A stretch of DNA of 64,000 nucleotides from JANOMH01 sp031422295 (lineage in GTDB: Bacteria > Pseudomonadota > Alphaproteobacteria > Rhodobacterales > Rhodobacteraceae): the NCBI GenBank assembly GCA_031422295.1, contig JANOQM010000056.1:1-64000 (forward strand). The letters run 5' to 3'. Each line of letters opens with the position of its first letter. Position 1 is the stretch's first letter. The notes below the pieces were generated by a model that worked only from the letters and a program-made list of their open reading frames with translations, did no database searches and was not told the DNA's origin. Below are positions 1 through 8,577 of this stretch, in pieces. The translations under genes and the position numbers were made by a program.

Positions 1-1212
1 ATCCGCTATTCCATGGGCGTCAATCAGGACGAGGTCGAGGCGCTGGCCGCCCTGATGACCTATAAATGTGCGCTGGTCGATGCGCCCTTTGGCGGGTCCA
101 AGGGTGGTCTGAAAATCAACCCGCGCGACTGGGAAGAGCACGAGCTGGAACAGATCACCCGCCGTTTCGCCTATGAGCTGATCAAACGCGACCTGATCAA
201 CCCCAGCCAGAACGTCCCCGCCCCCGACATGGGCACGGGAGAGCGTGAAATGGCCTGGATCGCCGATCAATACCGCCGGATGAACACCACGGATATCAAC
301 GCCGCCGCTTGTGTCACCGGTAAGCCATTGAATGCAGGCGGTATTCAGGGCCGGGTCGAGGCGACGGGCAGGGGCGTCCAATATGCCTTGCGCGAATTTT
401 TCCGGCATAAGGAGGATATTAAAGCCGCCAAACAATCCGGCACGCTGGATGGCAAAAAGATCATTGTCCAAGGGCTGGGCAACGTCGGCTACCACGCCGC
501 CAAATTCCTGAGTACCGAGGATGGGGCCAAGATCATCGCCATCATCGAACGCGATGGCGCATTGCATAGTGAAACCGGGCTGGACGTGGACGCGGTGCAA
601 GCCTGGATCGCTAAGCATGGCGGCGTCAAAGGCTATGCCGATGCCACATTTGTTGAAGATGGGGCAAGCCTGCTCGAGGGCGAATGCGACATTCTGATCC
701 CCGCCGCACTTGAAGGCGTAATCCATATGGGCAACGCGGCCCGGATCAAAGCACCGCTGATTGTCGAGGCCGCCAATGGCCCGATTACTGCCGGTGGCGA
801 TGCCATTCTGCGCGACAAAGGCACCGTGATCATCCCCGACATGTATGCCAATGCGGGCGGCGTGACCGTGTCGTATTTCGAATGGGTCAAGAACCTCGGC
901 CATATCCGGTTTGGCCGGATGCAGCGCCGGGCCGAAGAGGCGCGGCACACCCTGCTGATCAACGAACTGGAACAACTCAGCAGCGACAAGGGGCTGGGCT
1001 GGTCACTGTCACCGGGCTTCAAGGCCGAATATCTGCGGGGTGCTGGCGAGTTGGAACTGGTCCGCTCGGGCCTTGATGACACCATGCGCGCGGCCTATCA
1101 GGCAATGCGCGAGGTCTGGCATGGGCGGGCTGACGTGACCGATCTGCGCACAGCGGCCTATCTTGTCAGCATCGGCAAAGTCGCAGCCAGCTATCGGGCC
1201 AAGGGGTTGTAA
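1..1212 (+). CDS. Glu/Leu/Phe/Val-type dehydrogenase, 5' end outside window
   Basis: Oxidative deamination of an amino acid, most likely glutamate to 2-oxoglutarate, with NAD(P). The reading frame is already open at base 1 (IRYSMGV...), so the N-terminus lies upstream. The active-site segment PFGGSKGGLKINP, containing the catalytic lysine, lies near residue 33. The Rossmann nucleotide-binding motif VQGLGNVG lies near residue 156. The C-terminal ELFV domain is complete. The 403 residues here are short of the usual 450-480 only because of the cut. Glutamate dehydrogenase is favoured over leucine dehydrogenase by overall length and the N-terminal layout, but substrate specificity cannot be proven from sequence alone. 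The next gene begins 159 bases later and makes glycine from sarcosine, so both concern amino-acid nitrogen. Confidence 0.9.
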   Translation: MRYSMGVNQDEVEALAALMTYKCALVDAPFGGSKGGLKINPRDWEEHELEQITRRFAYELIKRDLINPSQNVPAPDMGTGEREMAWIADQYRRMNTTDINAAACVTGKPLNAGGIQGRVEATGRGVQYALREFFRHKEDIKAAKQSGTLDGKKIIVQGLGNVGYHAAKFLSTEDGAKIIAIIERDGALHSETGLDVDAVQAWIAKHGGVKGYADATFVEDGASLLEGECDILIPAALEGVIHMGNAARIKAPLIVEAANGPITAGGDAILRDKGTVIIPDMYANAGGVTVSYFEWVKNLGHIRFGRMQRRAEEARHTLLINELEQLSSDKGLGWSLSPGFKAEYLRGAGELELVRSGLDDTMRAAYQAMREVWHGRADVTDLRTAAYLVSIGKVAASYRAKGL

Positions 1213-1371
1213 TCCGGCGGATTTTGGCCTGTCTGCAACCAAAATGTTTGCCGGCAGGTCCATGCTGCGACACTTTATGTCGGCGCCTGACGATTGCCTC
1301 TGCCTGACCAGTTGCTAAAGTCGCATCCGTAACCCGGTCGATTGCCGGGCGGATTCGAAGGGACTGGGCCG

Positions 1372-2625
1372 GTGAACTATTCAGGCGCGCGGGTAATCTG
1401 GCAGGGACTGACCGGCAACAAGGGCTGGAAACCGGTCTGGCGCGACCCGACCCCACAGCCCGAATATGACATCATCATCATCGGTGGCGGCGGGCATGGG
1501 CTGGCCACCGCCTATTATCTGGCCAAGGAACATGGCCTGAAAAACATCGCCGTCTTGGAAAAGGGTTATCTGGGCGGCGGCAATGTAGGCCGCAACACGA
1601 CCATCGTGCGGGCCAATTACTTTCTGCCCGGCAACTCCGAATTCTACTCGCATTCCCTGAAGCTGTGGGAAGGAATGGAAGCGGACCTGAACTACAACGT
1701 CATGCATTCGCAACGTGGCCAGATGATCCTGTTCCATTCCGACGGCCAGCGCGACGCCGCGGCCCGGCGCGGCAATGCGATGATCAATCAGGGCGATGAT
1801 GCAATCCTGTATGACCGCGAGGGCGTGCGCAAAATGCTGCCCTGGCTGGATTTCGACAACACCCGCTTTCCCATCTACGGCGGCCTGTTCCACCCGCGCG
1901 GCGGCACGGCACGGCACGACGCAGTGGCCTGGGGCTATGCGCGGGGGGCCGACAGCCGGGGCGTCGATCTGATCCAGAACTGCGAAGTGACCGGGATTGA
2001 TATTGTCGGCGGCAAGGTCACGGGTGTCCAAACCACGCGCGGGGCGATCCGGGCGAAAAAGGTTGGCATCGTGGTGGCGGGCCGCTCGGGGCAGGTCGCC
2101 GCAATGGCGGGCATGCGCCTACCGATAGAATCCCACGTCCTGCAAGCCTTTGTCTCCGAAGGCTTAAAACCCTGCATCGACACCGTGGTCAGCTTTGGCA
2201 TGGGCCATTTCTACATCAGCCAGTCCGACAAGGGCGGGCTGGTGTTCGGTGGCGATCTGGATTTCTACGCCTCGTATGCCGCGCGGGGCAATCTCGCCAT
2301 GCAGGAACATGTTATGGAGGCGGCGATGACCCTGATGCCGATGATCGGCAAGGCCAAGATTTTGCGCAGCTGGGGTGGGATCATGGATATGACCCCGGAT
2401 GGATCGCCGATCATTGATAAAACCGATACCGAAGGGCTGTTTATCGATTGCGGCTGGTGTTACGGCGGGTTCAAGGCGATCCCCGGATCGGGCTTTTCCT
2501 TTGCCCACCTGATGGCCACCGGCAACCACCACGAGCCCGCCGCCCGCTACCGGCTGGACCGGTTCCGCACCGGGCGCGGGTTGATGGATGAAGAGGGCAC
2601 CGGCTCTCAGCATAACTTGCATTAG
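1372..2625 (+). CDS. soxB: Sarcosine oxidase beta subunit
   Basis: FAD-carrying catalytic subunit of heterotetrameric sarcosine oxidase, which oxidatively demethylates sarcosine to glycine and passes the C1 unit to tetrahydrofolate. The dinucleotide-binding motif IIIIGGGGHGLA lies near residue 33, and the C-terminal flavoprotein part carries the CGWCYGGFKAIPGSG segment typical of SoxB. I chose the GTG at 1372 because a GAAGGGA ribosome site sits just before it and the resulting 417-residue protein matches the family. An in-frame TTG lies 30 bases upstream. It is the first gene of soxB-lipoprotein-soxD-soxA-soxG, and the stop at 2623 is only nine bases from the next ATG. Confidence 0.95.
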   Translation: MNYSGARVIWQGLTGNKGWKPVWRDPTPQPEYDIIIIGGGGHGLATAYYLAKEHGLKNIAVLEKGYLGGGNVGRNTTIVRANYFLPGNSEFYSHSLKLWEGMEADLNYNVMHSQRGQMILFHSDGQRDAAARRGNAMINQGDDAILYDREGVRKMLPWLDFDNTRFPIYGGLFHPRGGTARHDAVAWGYARGADSRGVDLIQNCEVTGIDIVGGKVTGVQTTRGAIRAKKVGIVVAGRSGQVAAMAGMRLPIESHVLQAFVSEGLKPCIDTVVSFGMGHFYISQSDKGGLVFGGDLDFYASYAARGNLAMQEHVMEAAMTLMPMIGKAKILRSWGGIMDMTPDGSPIIDKTDTEGLFIDCGWCYGGFKAIPGSGFSFAHLMATGNHHEPAARYRLDRFRTGRGLMDEEGTGSQHNLH

Positions 2626-2634
2626 GAGACTGAG

Positions 2635-3114
2635 ATGCAACGTCGTTTGTTCTATTTTTCGTTGATTGCGGTGTTTGGCCTTGCGGCCTGTGACAAGCCT
2701 GTCCCGTCAACAAGTCCTGCCACGACAACGGAAAGCGCGGTCCAAGCGACAGTGCCAGTAGGGTCAAATTGCGCAGCCCCGCAAGCCTGTGAATCCGCTC
2801 GCCTGCTCGCAGCCGGCATGCAAGATGCGGTCGCACTCGAACTTGGGCCGCGTGTCAGAATGACCAGTGTTCGCGCAGAAGGACCAACGCTGGTGATGTC
2901 GTTCAGCATTCCCTACACGTCGGCAGTTATGAACGGACCCAACCGCCGGACGATTGAAAGCGAGGTAGGTAACTTTGCAAATCGAACACTTTGCGGAAGT
3001 GGGGTTGGGCAACAGTTCTATGCCAGTGGTGGCGAATTGCGACTGCGGGTGTTCGGGATGGACGGCAGCAGAATGACCGATCAACGTCTTACTGCCTGCT
3101 ATGGACCCAGTTGA
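2635..3114 (+). CDS. Predicted lipoprotein inside the sarcosine oxidase operon
   Basis: Small exported protein of 159 residues. A type II signal peptide with lipobox GLAAC makes Cys19 the likely lipidated residue. The following 25 residues are rich in Ser, Thr and Pro. The remainder has a Cys pair (C46, C52) and two more cysteines (about C120 and C155), so disulfides are plausible. I do not recognise a named domain. It sits in the middle of an otherwise canonical sox operon: GGAGA precedes its ATG nine bases after the soxB stop, and its stop is directly followed by the soxD ATG with no gap. Co-transcription is therefore very likely. A function in sarcosine oxidation itself is doubtful because the oxidase is cytoplasmic. 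Confidence 0.8.
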   Translation: MQRRLFYFSLIAVFGLAACDKPVPSTSPATTTESAVQATVPVGSNCAAPQACESARLLAAGMQDAVALELGPRVRMTSVRAEGPTLVMSFSIPYTSAVMNGPNRRTIESEVGNFANRTLCGSGVGQQFYASGGELRLRVFGMDGSRMTDQRLTACYGPS

Positions 3115-3375
3115 ATGCGCATCACCTGCCCTTATTGCGGCCAACGCGACCGGCGCGAGTTTACTTATCAGGGGCATGCCCTTGCCCTGAACCGGCCCAC
3201 CCGCGACGCGGGTGAAGCCGCTTGGGATGACTACGTGCATCTGCGCGATAACCCTGCCGGGGCCACCCAGGATTTGTGGTATCACGACCCCTGCGGCGCG
3301 TGGATCAGGGTCGAGCGAAACACAGTGACCCATGCTGTAGCAGGGGCAATACTGACCGCCGAGGTTCAACGATGA
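3115..3375 (+). CDS. soxD: Sarcosine oxidase delta subunit
   Basis: Small zinc-binding subunit (86 residues) of the heterotetrameric sarcosine oxidase. The zinc site is visible as CPYCG at residues 5-9 and the downstream HDPCGAW near residue 60, as in characterised SoxD. The ATG follows the lipoprotein stop immediately, and the stop overlaps the soxA start by four bases (ATGA), implying translational coupling. Length is normal for the family (about 85-100 residues). Confidence 0.95.
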   Translation: MRITCPYCGQRDRREFTYQGHALALNRPTRDAGEAAWDDYVHLRDNPAGATQDLWYHDPCGAWIRVERNTVTHAVAGAILTAEVQR

Positions 3376-6302
3376 GGATCACTGGCAAGGGTTTGCTTGA
3401 CCCCACAAGTTCAATCAATTTCACCTTTGACGGCCATATGTATCAAGGGCTTGAGGGCGATACGCTCGCCTCGGCCCTGCTGGCCAACAACGTCAAACTG
3501 ATGGCCCGCAGTTTCAAATACCACCGCCCGCGTGGGGTGCTGACCGCGGGGTCAGAGGAACCCAACGCGCTGATGACCGTGGGCAACGGGGCCGGGGCAG
3601 AACCGAATATCCGGGCTACCGTGCAAGAGATTTACGACGGGCTAGAGGCGCGCAGCCAAAACCGCTGGCCCAGTCTGAAACGCGATGTGATGGCCGTCAA
3701 TGACCTGATCGCGCCGTTCCTCAGCGCTGGTTTCTACTACAAAACCTTCATGTGGCCGCGCAGCTTTTGGGAAAAACTCTACGAGCCGATCATTCGCCAT
3801 GCAGCTGGCCTTGGGGCGCTCTCGGGCCAGAATAACCCTGACCGCTATGAACGCGCCTTTGCGTTTTGCGATGTGCTGGTGATTGGGGCGGGTCCGACCG
3901 GCCTGATGGCTGCCCTGACCGCCGCCCGCGCGGGTGCCGATGTGATCCTTGCCGATGAAGACAGCCGGATGGGCGGGCGGCTGTTGGCCGAAACCGACCC
4001 GATCAACGGACAGCCCGCGCACCACTGGGTCTCCGAAACCCTGACCGAACTCAGCGCCTTACCCAACGTCCGCCTGATGCCGCGCACAACCATAACCGGT
4101 GCCTACGACCAAGGCACCTTTGGCGCGCTGGAACGCATTGGCCACCACCGTCCGCGTGACCCGAACCTGCCGCTGGAATGTTTCTGGCGGATCGTGGCGC
4201 AACGCAGCATCCTGTGTGCGGGCGCGCTGGAACGCCCGATTGCGTTCCCCAACAACGACCGCCCCGGTATCATGACCGCCAGCGCTGTGCGCGCCTATCT
4301 GAACCGCTGGGGGGTCGCTCCGGGGCGCGAGGTCACGGTGTATGGCAATAACGACGACGCGCATCGCACCGCGCGGGATTTGGTGGCCGCCGGGGTCACT
4401 GTTGCCGCCCTGATCGACGCGCGGGACGATGCGCAAGTCACGGGTGATTTCCCGGTGCTGACCGGCGGATCGGTGATCGCCACAGCGGGTCGCCTTGGTC
4501 TTGAAAATATCATGGTCAAACATGCAGGCGGCCAACGCCTGATCCGCACCGATTGTCTGGCCATGTCGGGTGGCTGGAACCCGTCGGTGCATCTGACCTG
4601 CCACATGAATGGGCGGCCCGTCTGGAATGACGCGATTGCCTCGTTTGTCCCGGTGCCCGGGATGATCCCCGGCATGCTGGTCGCAGGGGCCGCGATGGGC
4701 GTATTTTCCACAGCGGGTTGTCTGACCGACGGGGTCAGGGCCACGACCGAGATTTTGCGGGAGCTGGGCCTGAAGGCTAAAAAGATGAAACTGCCAGAGG
4801 CCGAAAATGCCGCCTATAACCTGCATCCGGTTTGGGCTGTCGAAGGCAAAGGCCGCAAATGGCTGGATTTCCAGAATGATGTGACGGTCAAGGATATCCA
4901 TCTGGCGGCACAGGAAAATTTCCGGTCAGTCGAGCATATGAAACGCTACACGACCCAAGGCATGGCCACCGATCAGGGCAAAAACTCAAATGTCGCGGCC
5001 CTCGCCATTCTGGCTGACGCGACGGGCCGGGGCATCCCCGAAACCGGGACCACAACCTTTCGCCCCCCCTATACACCCGTCGCCGTGGCGGCCCTGGGGG
5101 CCACGGCGCAAGGCAAAGGCTTTGCGCCCGAACGGTTCACCACGTCCCACCCCATCGCCGTGGACCGCGCCGCCCCGATGATCGAGGCGGGGCTGTGGTA
5201 TCGCGCCTCCTATTTTCCCAAACCAGGCGAGACGCACTGGCGGCAATCCTGCGACCGCGAGGTCAACATGGTCCGCTCCACCGTCGGCGTTTGTGACGTG
5301 TCCACTCTAGGTAAGATTGACATCCAAGGGCCGGACGCCGCCCAATTCCTCGATTTGGTCTATACCAACACCTTCTCGACCCTGCCTGTGGGTAAGGTCC
5401 GCTACGGGCTGATGCTGCGCGAAGACGGCTATGTCATGGATGATGGCACCTGTGCGCGGCTGGGCGATCAGCAGTATGTGCTGACCACCACAACCGCCGC
5501 CGCCGGGCTGGTGATGCGGCATTTAGACTTTGTATCCCAAGGGTTGCGGCCCGATCTGGATGTGCAGACCACATCAGTCACCGAACACTGGGCACAGTTT
5601 TCCATGGCCGGACCGAAGGCGCGCGATCTGGTCAATGCGGTGATCGACCTGCCCATCGACGGCGACAGCATGCCCTATATGGGCTGCGGCGCGGTTCTGG
5701 TGTCGGGCATTGCCGCGCGGCTGTTCCGGATCTCGTTTTCCGGCGAACATGCGTATGAGATTGCGGTGCCGTCGCGCTATGGCGCATCGCTGTATCGCCT
5801 CCTCCTCGCGCAGGCCGAATCTCTTGGTGGCGGGGCTTACGGGCTTGAGGCCCTGAATGTCCTGCGGATCGAAAAGGGGTTCATCACCCATGCCGAAATT
5901 CACGGCCGGACCACGGCGTTTGACATCGGCATGGACAAGATGGTCAGCCTGAAAAAAGACTGCATCGGCCAAACCATGTCGCGCCGCCCGGGGCTGCTGG
6001 AGGAGGGGCGCGAACAACTGGTCGGTCTGAAACCCGTCGCCAAATCCGGCACCATTCTGGCGGGCGCGCATTTGTTCGATCAAGGGGCCGAGGCGGTGCG
6101 GGTGAACGATCAGGGCTATGTCACATCGGTCGCATGGTCGCCGTCGATGGAAACGACACTGGCGCTGGGGTTCCTGAAACGGGGCCGGGCACGGCATGGC
6201 GAGGTGATCCGGCTGGTCGATCATCTGCGCGGGGTCGAGACGGAATGCGTTGTCTGCGACCCGGTATTTCTGGACCCTGCAGGAGGGCGGTTGCGTGGCT
6301 AG
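3372..6302 (+). CDS. soxA: Sarcosine oxidase alpha subunit
   Basis: Large subunit, 976 residues. Order of domains: an N-terminal ferredoxin-like Fer2_4 segment (about residues 10-90, with KYHRPRG), an NAD-binding Rossmann region (VLVIGAGPTGLMAA near residue 170), and a C-terminal aminomethyltransferase (GcvT-like) domain from about residue 590 that uses tetrahydrofolate to collect the C1 unit as 5,10-methylene-THF. The ATG at 3372 overlaps the soxD stop by four bases. The frame is open to 3276, but that extension would run through soxD, so I reject it. Length matches the family (950-1000). It is followed by soxG with an eight-base overlap. Confidence 0.96.
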   Translation: MRITGKGLLDPTSSINFTFDGHMYQGLEGDTLASALLANNVKLMARSFKYHRPRGVLTAGSEEPNALMTVGNGAGAEPNIRATVQEIYDGLEARSQNRWPSLKRDVMAVNDLIAPFLSAGFYYKTFMWPRSFWEKLYEPIIRHAAGLGALSGQNNPDRYERAFAFCDVLVIGAGPTGLMAALTAARAGADVILADEDSRMGGRLLAETDPINGQPAHHWVSETLTELSALPNVRLMPRTTITGAYDQGTFGALERIGHHRPRDPNLPLECFWRIVAQRSILCAGALERPIAFPNNDRPGIMTASAVRAYLNRWGVAPGREVTVYGNNDDAHRTARDLVAAGVTVAALIDARDDAQVTGDFPVLTGGSVIATAGRLGLENIMVKHAGGQRLIRTDCLAMSGGWNPSVHLTCHMNGRPVWNDAIASFVPVPGMIPGMLVAGAAMGVFSTAGCLTDGVRATTEILRELGLKAKKMKLPEAENAAYNLHPVWAVEGKGRKWLDFQNDVTVKDIHLAAQENFRSVEHMKRYTTQGMATDQGKNSNVAALAILADATGRGIPETGTTTFRPPYTPVAVAALGATAQGKGFAPERFTTSHPIAVDRAAPMIEAGLWYRASYFPKPGETHWRQSCDREVNMVRSTVGVCDVSTLGKIDIQGPDAAQFLDLVYTNTFSTLPVGKVRYGLMLREDGYVMDDGTCARLGDQQYVLTTTTAAAGLVMRHLDFVSQGLRPDLDVQTTSVTEHWAQFSMAGPKARDLVNAVIDLPIDGDSMPYMGCGAVLVSGIAARLFRISFSGEHAYEIAVPSRYGASLYRLLLAQAESLGGGAYGLEALNVLRIEKGFITHAEIHGRTTAFDIGMDKMVSLKKDCIGQTMSRRPGLLEEGREQLVGLKPVAKSGTILAGAHLFDQGAEAVRVNDQGYVTSVAWSPSMETTLALGFLKRGRARHGEVIRLVDHLRGVETECVVCDPVFLDPAGGRLRG

Positions 6303-6834
6303 ATTGATTGCATCCACCCCCTGCGCCGGGCTGCTGCCCCGGACCATTGGCGCGGTGACGCTGACCGAGGTCATGCTTGGCCCCGTCACCTCTGTAGCGC
6401 CGTTCCGGGACAAATCCGAGGCTGTGACAGCCGCCTTGGCGGTCGAAGGGCTGCGCTTTCCAACCCCCGGCGAAACCCTGACATCCGGCCCCGCGCGGAT
6501 CATTTGGGCCGGGCATGGCCGCGCCCTGCTGTGCGGCGTCGAACCGCCGCTGGCCCTGTCCGCCTTGGCCGCGCTGACCGATCAAACCGATGCCTCCGCC
6601 ACCGTCCGGATCGACGGCGATCAGGCGCAGGCGGTTCTGGCCCGGCTGGTTCCGGTCGATTTGCGCCAGCAGATATTTCCTGAAGGGGCCACAGCCCGAA
6701 CAATCGTCGGCCATATGACCGCCTCGGTCACCCGGGTTGGGCCGCTGGCGTTTGAGGTGATGGTGATGCGGTCCATGGCCGCAACGTTGGTGCATGAATT
6801 ATCCGAGGCGGCAATCGGGGTCGCGGCGCGGTAA
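6295..6834 (+). CDS. soxG: Sarcosine oxidase gamma subunit
   Basis: Smallest GcvT-related subunit of the sarcosine oxidase complex, 179 residues. A GTG at 6295 overlaps the end of soxA by eight bases and is preceded by GGAGG (about 6282-6287). A frame extension to an upstream ATG (6250) would overlap soxA by more than 50 bases and is less likely. The sequence has the SoxG pattern of an N-terminal segment ending LGPVTSVAPF and a C-terminal segment FEVMVMRSMAATLVHEL. It is the last gene of the operon; the next gene is convergent. Confidence 0.92.
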   Translation: MARLIASTPCAGLLPRTIGAVTLTEVMLGPVTSVAPFRDKSEAVTAALAVEGLRFPTPGETLTSGPARIIWAGHGRALLCGVEPPLALSALAALTDQTDASATVRIDGDQAQAVLARLVPVDLRQQIFPEGATARTIVGHMTASVTRVGPLAFEVMVMRSMAATLVHELSEAAIGVAAR

Positions 6835-6853
6835 GATGGGCAATCTGCCCGCC

Positions 6854-7549
6854 CTACCAGACCATCACCTCCATCACCCCCGGCAGCCGCACATCCACCC
6901 CCGGCAGCTTGGCCACCAATACATCGGCGCTTTGTGCCAACAGGCCGAAGGTCTTGTAATGGCATGGGATGACGGTCTTGAACTTGAAGAACCGTTTCGC
7001 CGCCCAGGCAGCCATCTCCATATCCATCGTGTAATGGCCCCCGGCGCACAGAATACCGATATCGGGTTCGTAATATTCGGCCATCCAGCCCATATCGGCC
7101 ATGATCGACGTGTCTCCGCTGACATAGATCATGTGCCCTTCACCCGCGATCATAAAGCCGCAGGGCGACCCCGCGACGCCTAGGTTTGCCCCGTCACCAT
7201 CAAAGCTGGATGAATGAATAGCGGGCACCATGCTGACCTCGATATTGCCAACCCGGATCGTGCCACCATGCAGAAAACCTACCGACTTCACCTCGCCCTT
7301 GCTGCCCAGAAAATCGCCGATCTCATGGGCGGCATAGACAGGTGCGCCGCAGGCAACGGCCAGCCGCTCCACATCGCCAAAATGGTCGCCATGGCCATGC
7401 GTGACAAAGATCGCCGTGGTCCCGGCAATCGCCGCACTTTCTTGGTCCGCCGGGAACATGGGATTGCCCGCAAGCCACGGATCGACCAGCAACACTTGAT
7501 CGCCAATATCAAACCGGAACCCCGAATGCCCCAACCACGTAATTTTCAT
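6854..7549 (-). CDS. Metal-dependent hydrolase, UPF0173 / metallo-beta-lactamase fold
   Basis: 231-residue cytoplasmic hydrolase of unknown substrate. The metal-binding motif FVTHGHGDHFGD is seen near residue 50, with further ligands in SGDTSIMADM and IPCHYKTFG, the usual order in UPF0173. The start ATG at 7549 has a GGGAGAACGAG leader. No signal peptide. It converges with soxG, leaving 19 bases between stops. The family is widespread and functionally uncharacterised, so I give no pathway. Confidence 0.88.
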   Translation of the reverse strand: MKITWLGHSGFRFDIGDQVLLVDPWLAGNPMFPADQESAAIAGTTAIFVTHGHGDHFGDVERLAVACGAPVYAAHEIGDFLGSKGEVKSVGFLHGGTIRVGNIEVSMVPAIHSSSFDGDGANLGVAGSPCGFMIAGEGHMIYVSGDTSIMADMGWMAEYYEPDIGILCAGGHYTMDMEMAAWAAKRFFKFKTVIPCHYKTFGLLAQSADVLVAKLPGVDVRLPGVMEVMVW

Positions 7550-7603
7550 CTCGTTCTCCCGCCGGATTCAGTTGCAATATAGCGCGACTATATGGGGCGG
7601 CGT

Positions 7604-8260
7604 ATGGATTGGCTGGAAAAAATTGATGCCTATTGCGAACGCACCGATGCGTCGTATTGGTCCGAGCCGCTGAACGCTGCGACCAATGCTGCTTTCATTC
7701 TGGCGGCCCTGATCCTGTGGCGGCAGACAGGCGGGCTGCGGAGGGGTCAGATTTTATGTGTGATCCTGTTTGCCATTGGGATCGGCAGCTATCTGTTTCA
7801 CACCCATGCGACAGCTTGGGCATCGACCGCCGATACCGCCCCCATAGGGCTGTTCATCCTGACCTATCTGTTTTTGGTGAACCGCGATGTATTGCGCCTG
7901 CCACTTTGGGCCGCTGCCGCCGTAACCTTGGGCTTTATCCCCTATGCGCTGGTGCTGGTCCCGGTGCTGGACCAGATTCCGTTCCTGATGATCTCGGATT
8001 TTTACTGGACGGTGCCGCTGCTGTTATTCGCTTATGCGATTTGGTTATGGCGGTCGCAGCCCGAAACCGCCCGGGGATTGGCCATTGGGGCGGGTCTGTT
8101 ATGCCTGTCGATTGCCATCCGGTCGCTGGACATCGGGTTCTGCGCCCGCTGGCCGATGGGCACGCATTTCATCTGGCATCTGCTCAACGCCACGATGCTG
8201 GGCTGGATGATCCATGTCTATTGCCGCCATGTGCTTGCGGGCCAAGGTCAGGGGCGATAA
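7604..8260 (+). CDS. Ceramidase-family integral membrane protein
   Basis: 218-residue protein with about six to seven membrane helices. The family's metal-site residues are present: FHTHATAWASTADTAPI near residue 65 and the C-terminal GTHFIWHLLNA with the last two histidines. The family (alkaline ceramidase / CREST superfamily) cleaves amide-linked lipids in eukaryotes; bacterial substrates are mostly unknown. I chose ATG 7604 because GGGGCGG precedes it; an in-frame ATG lies 12 bases upstream. It stands ahead of gatCA, separated by 29 bases, possibly in one transcript. Confidence 0.75.
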   Translation: MDWLEKIDAYCERTDASYWSEPLNAATNAAFILAALILWRQTGGLRRGQILCVILFAIGIGSYLFHTHATAWASTADTAPIGLFILTYLFLVNRDVLRLPLWAAAAVTLGFIPYALVLVPVLDQIPFLMISDFYWTVPLLLFAYAIWLWRSQPETARGLAIGAGLLCLSIAIRSLDIGFCARWPMGTHFIWHLLNATMLGWMIHVYCRHVLAGQGQGR

Positions 8261-8289
8261 ACGCGGCGCAGCAGCATTGGAGACGCTTC

Positions 8290-8577
8290 ATGTCGATCGA
8301 CACAGATACGGCCCGCAAGGTCGCCAAACTTGCGCGGATCAAGGTCGAAGAGGCCGCCTTGCCCGCCCTCGCCGCCGAATTCAGCGCGATCCTCGGGTTC
8401 ATTGAGCAACTCAACGAGGTCGATGTGACCGGGGTGGAACCGATGACTTCGGTCACGCCAATGCGCCTGACCCGCCGGGCCGATGTGGTCACTGACGGGG
8501 GCCAGCAGGCCGCTGTTCTGGCCAATGCCCCGGATGCCCGCGAGGGTTTTTTTGCCGTGCCAAAGGTGGTCGAATGA
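8290..8577 (+). CDS. gatC: Asp-tRNA(Asn)/Glu-tRNA(Gln) amidotransferase subunit C
   Basis: 95-residue GatC, the small stabilising subunit of the GatCAB complex that amidates mischarged Glu-tRNA(Gln) and Asp-tRNA(Asn). Typical features are the N-terminal helix [11 protein letters not shown] and the segment [18 protein letters not shown]. The last four bases overlap the start of gatA (ATGA). gatB is not in the window; separation of gatB from gatCA is common in this group. GGAGACGCTTC supplies the ribosome site. Confidence 0.95.
   Translation: MSIDTDTARKVAKLARIKVEEAALPALAAEFSAILGFIEQLNEVDVTGVEPMTSVTPMRLTRRADVVTDGGQQAAVLANAPDAREGFFAVPKVVE

Noticed and set aside
7633..8577. A 314-residue plus-strand frame ending with gatC
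   Set aside because: The first 219 codons are out-of-frame reading of the ceramidase gene; only the part from ATG 8290 is GatC.
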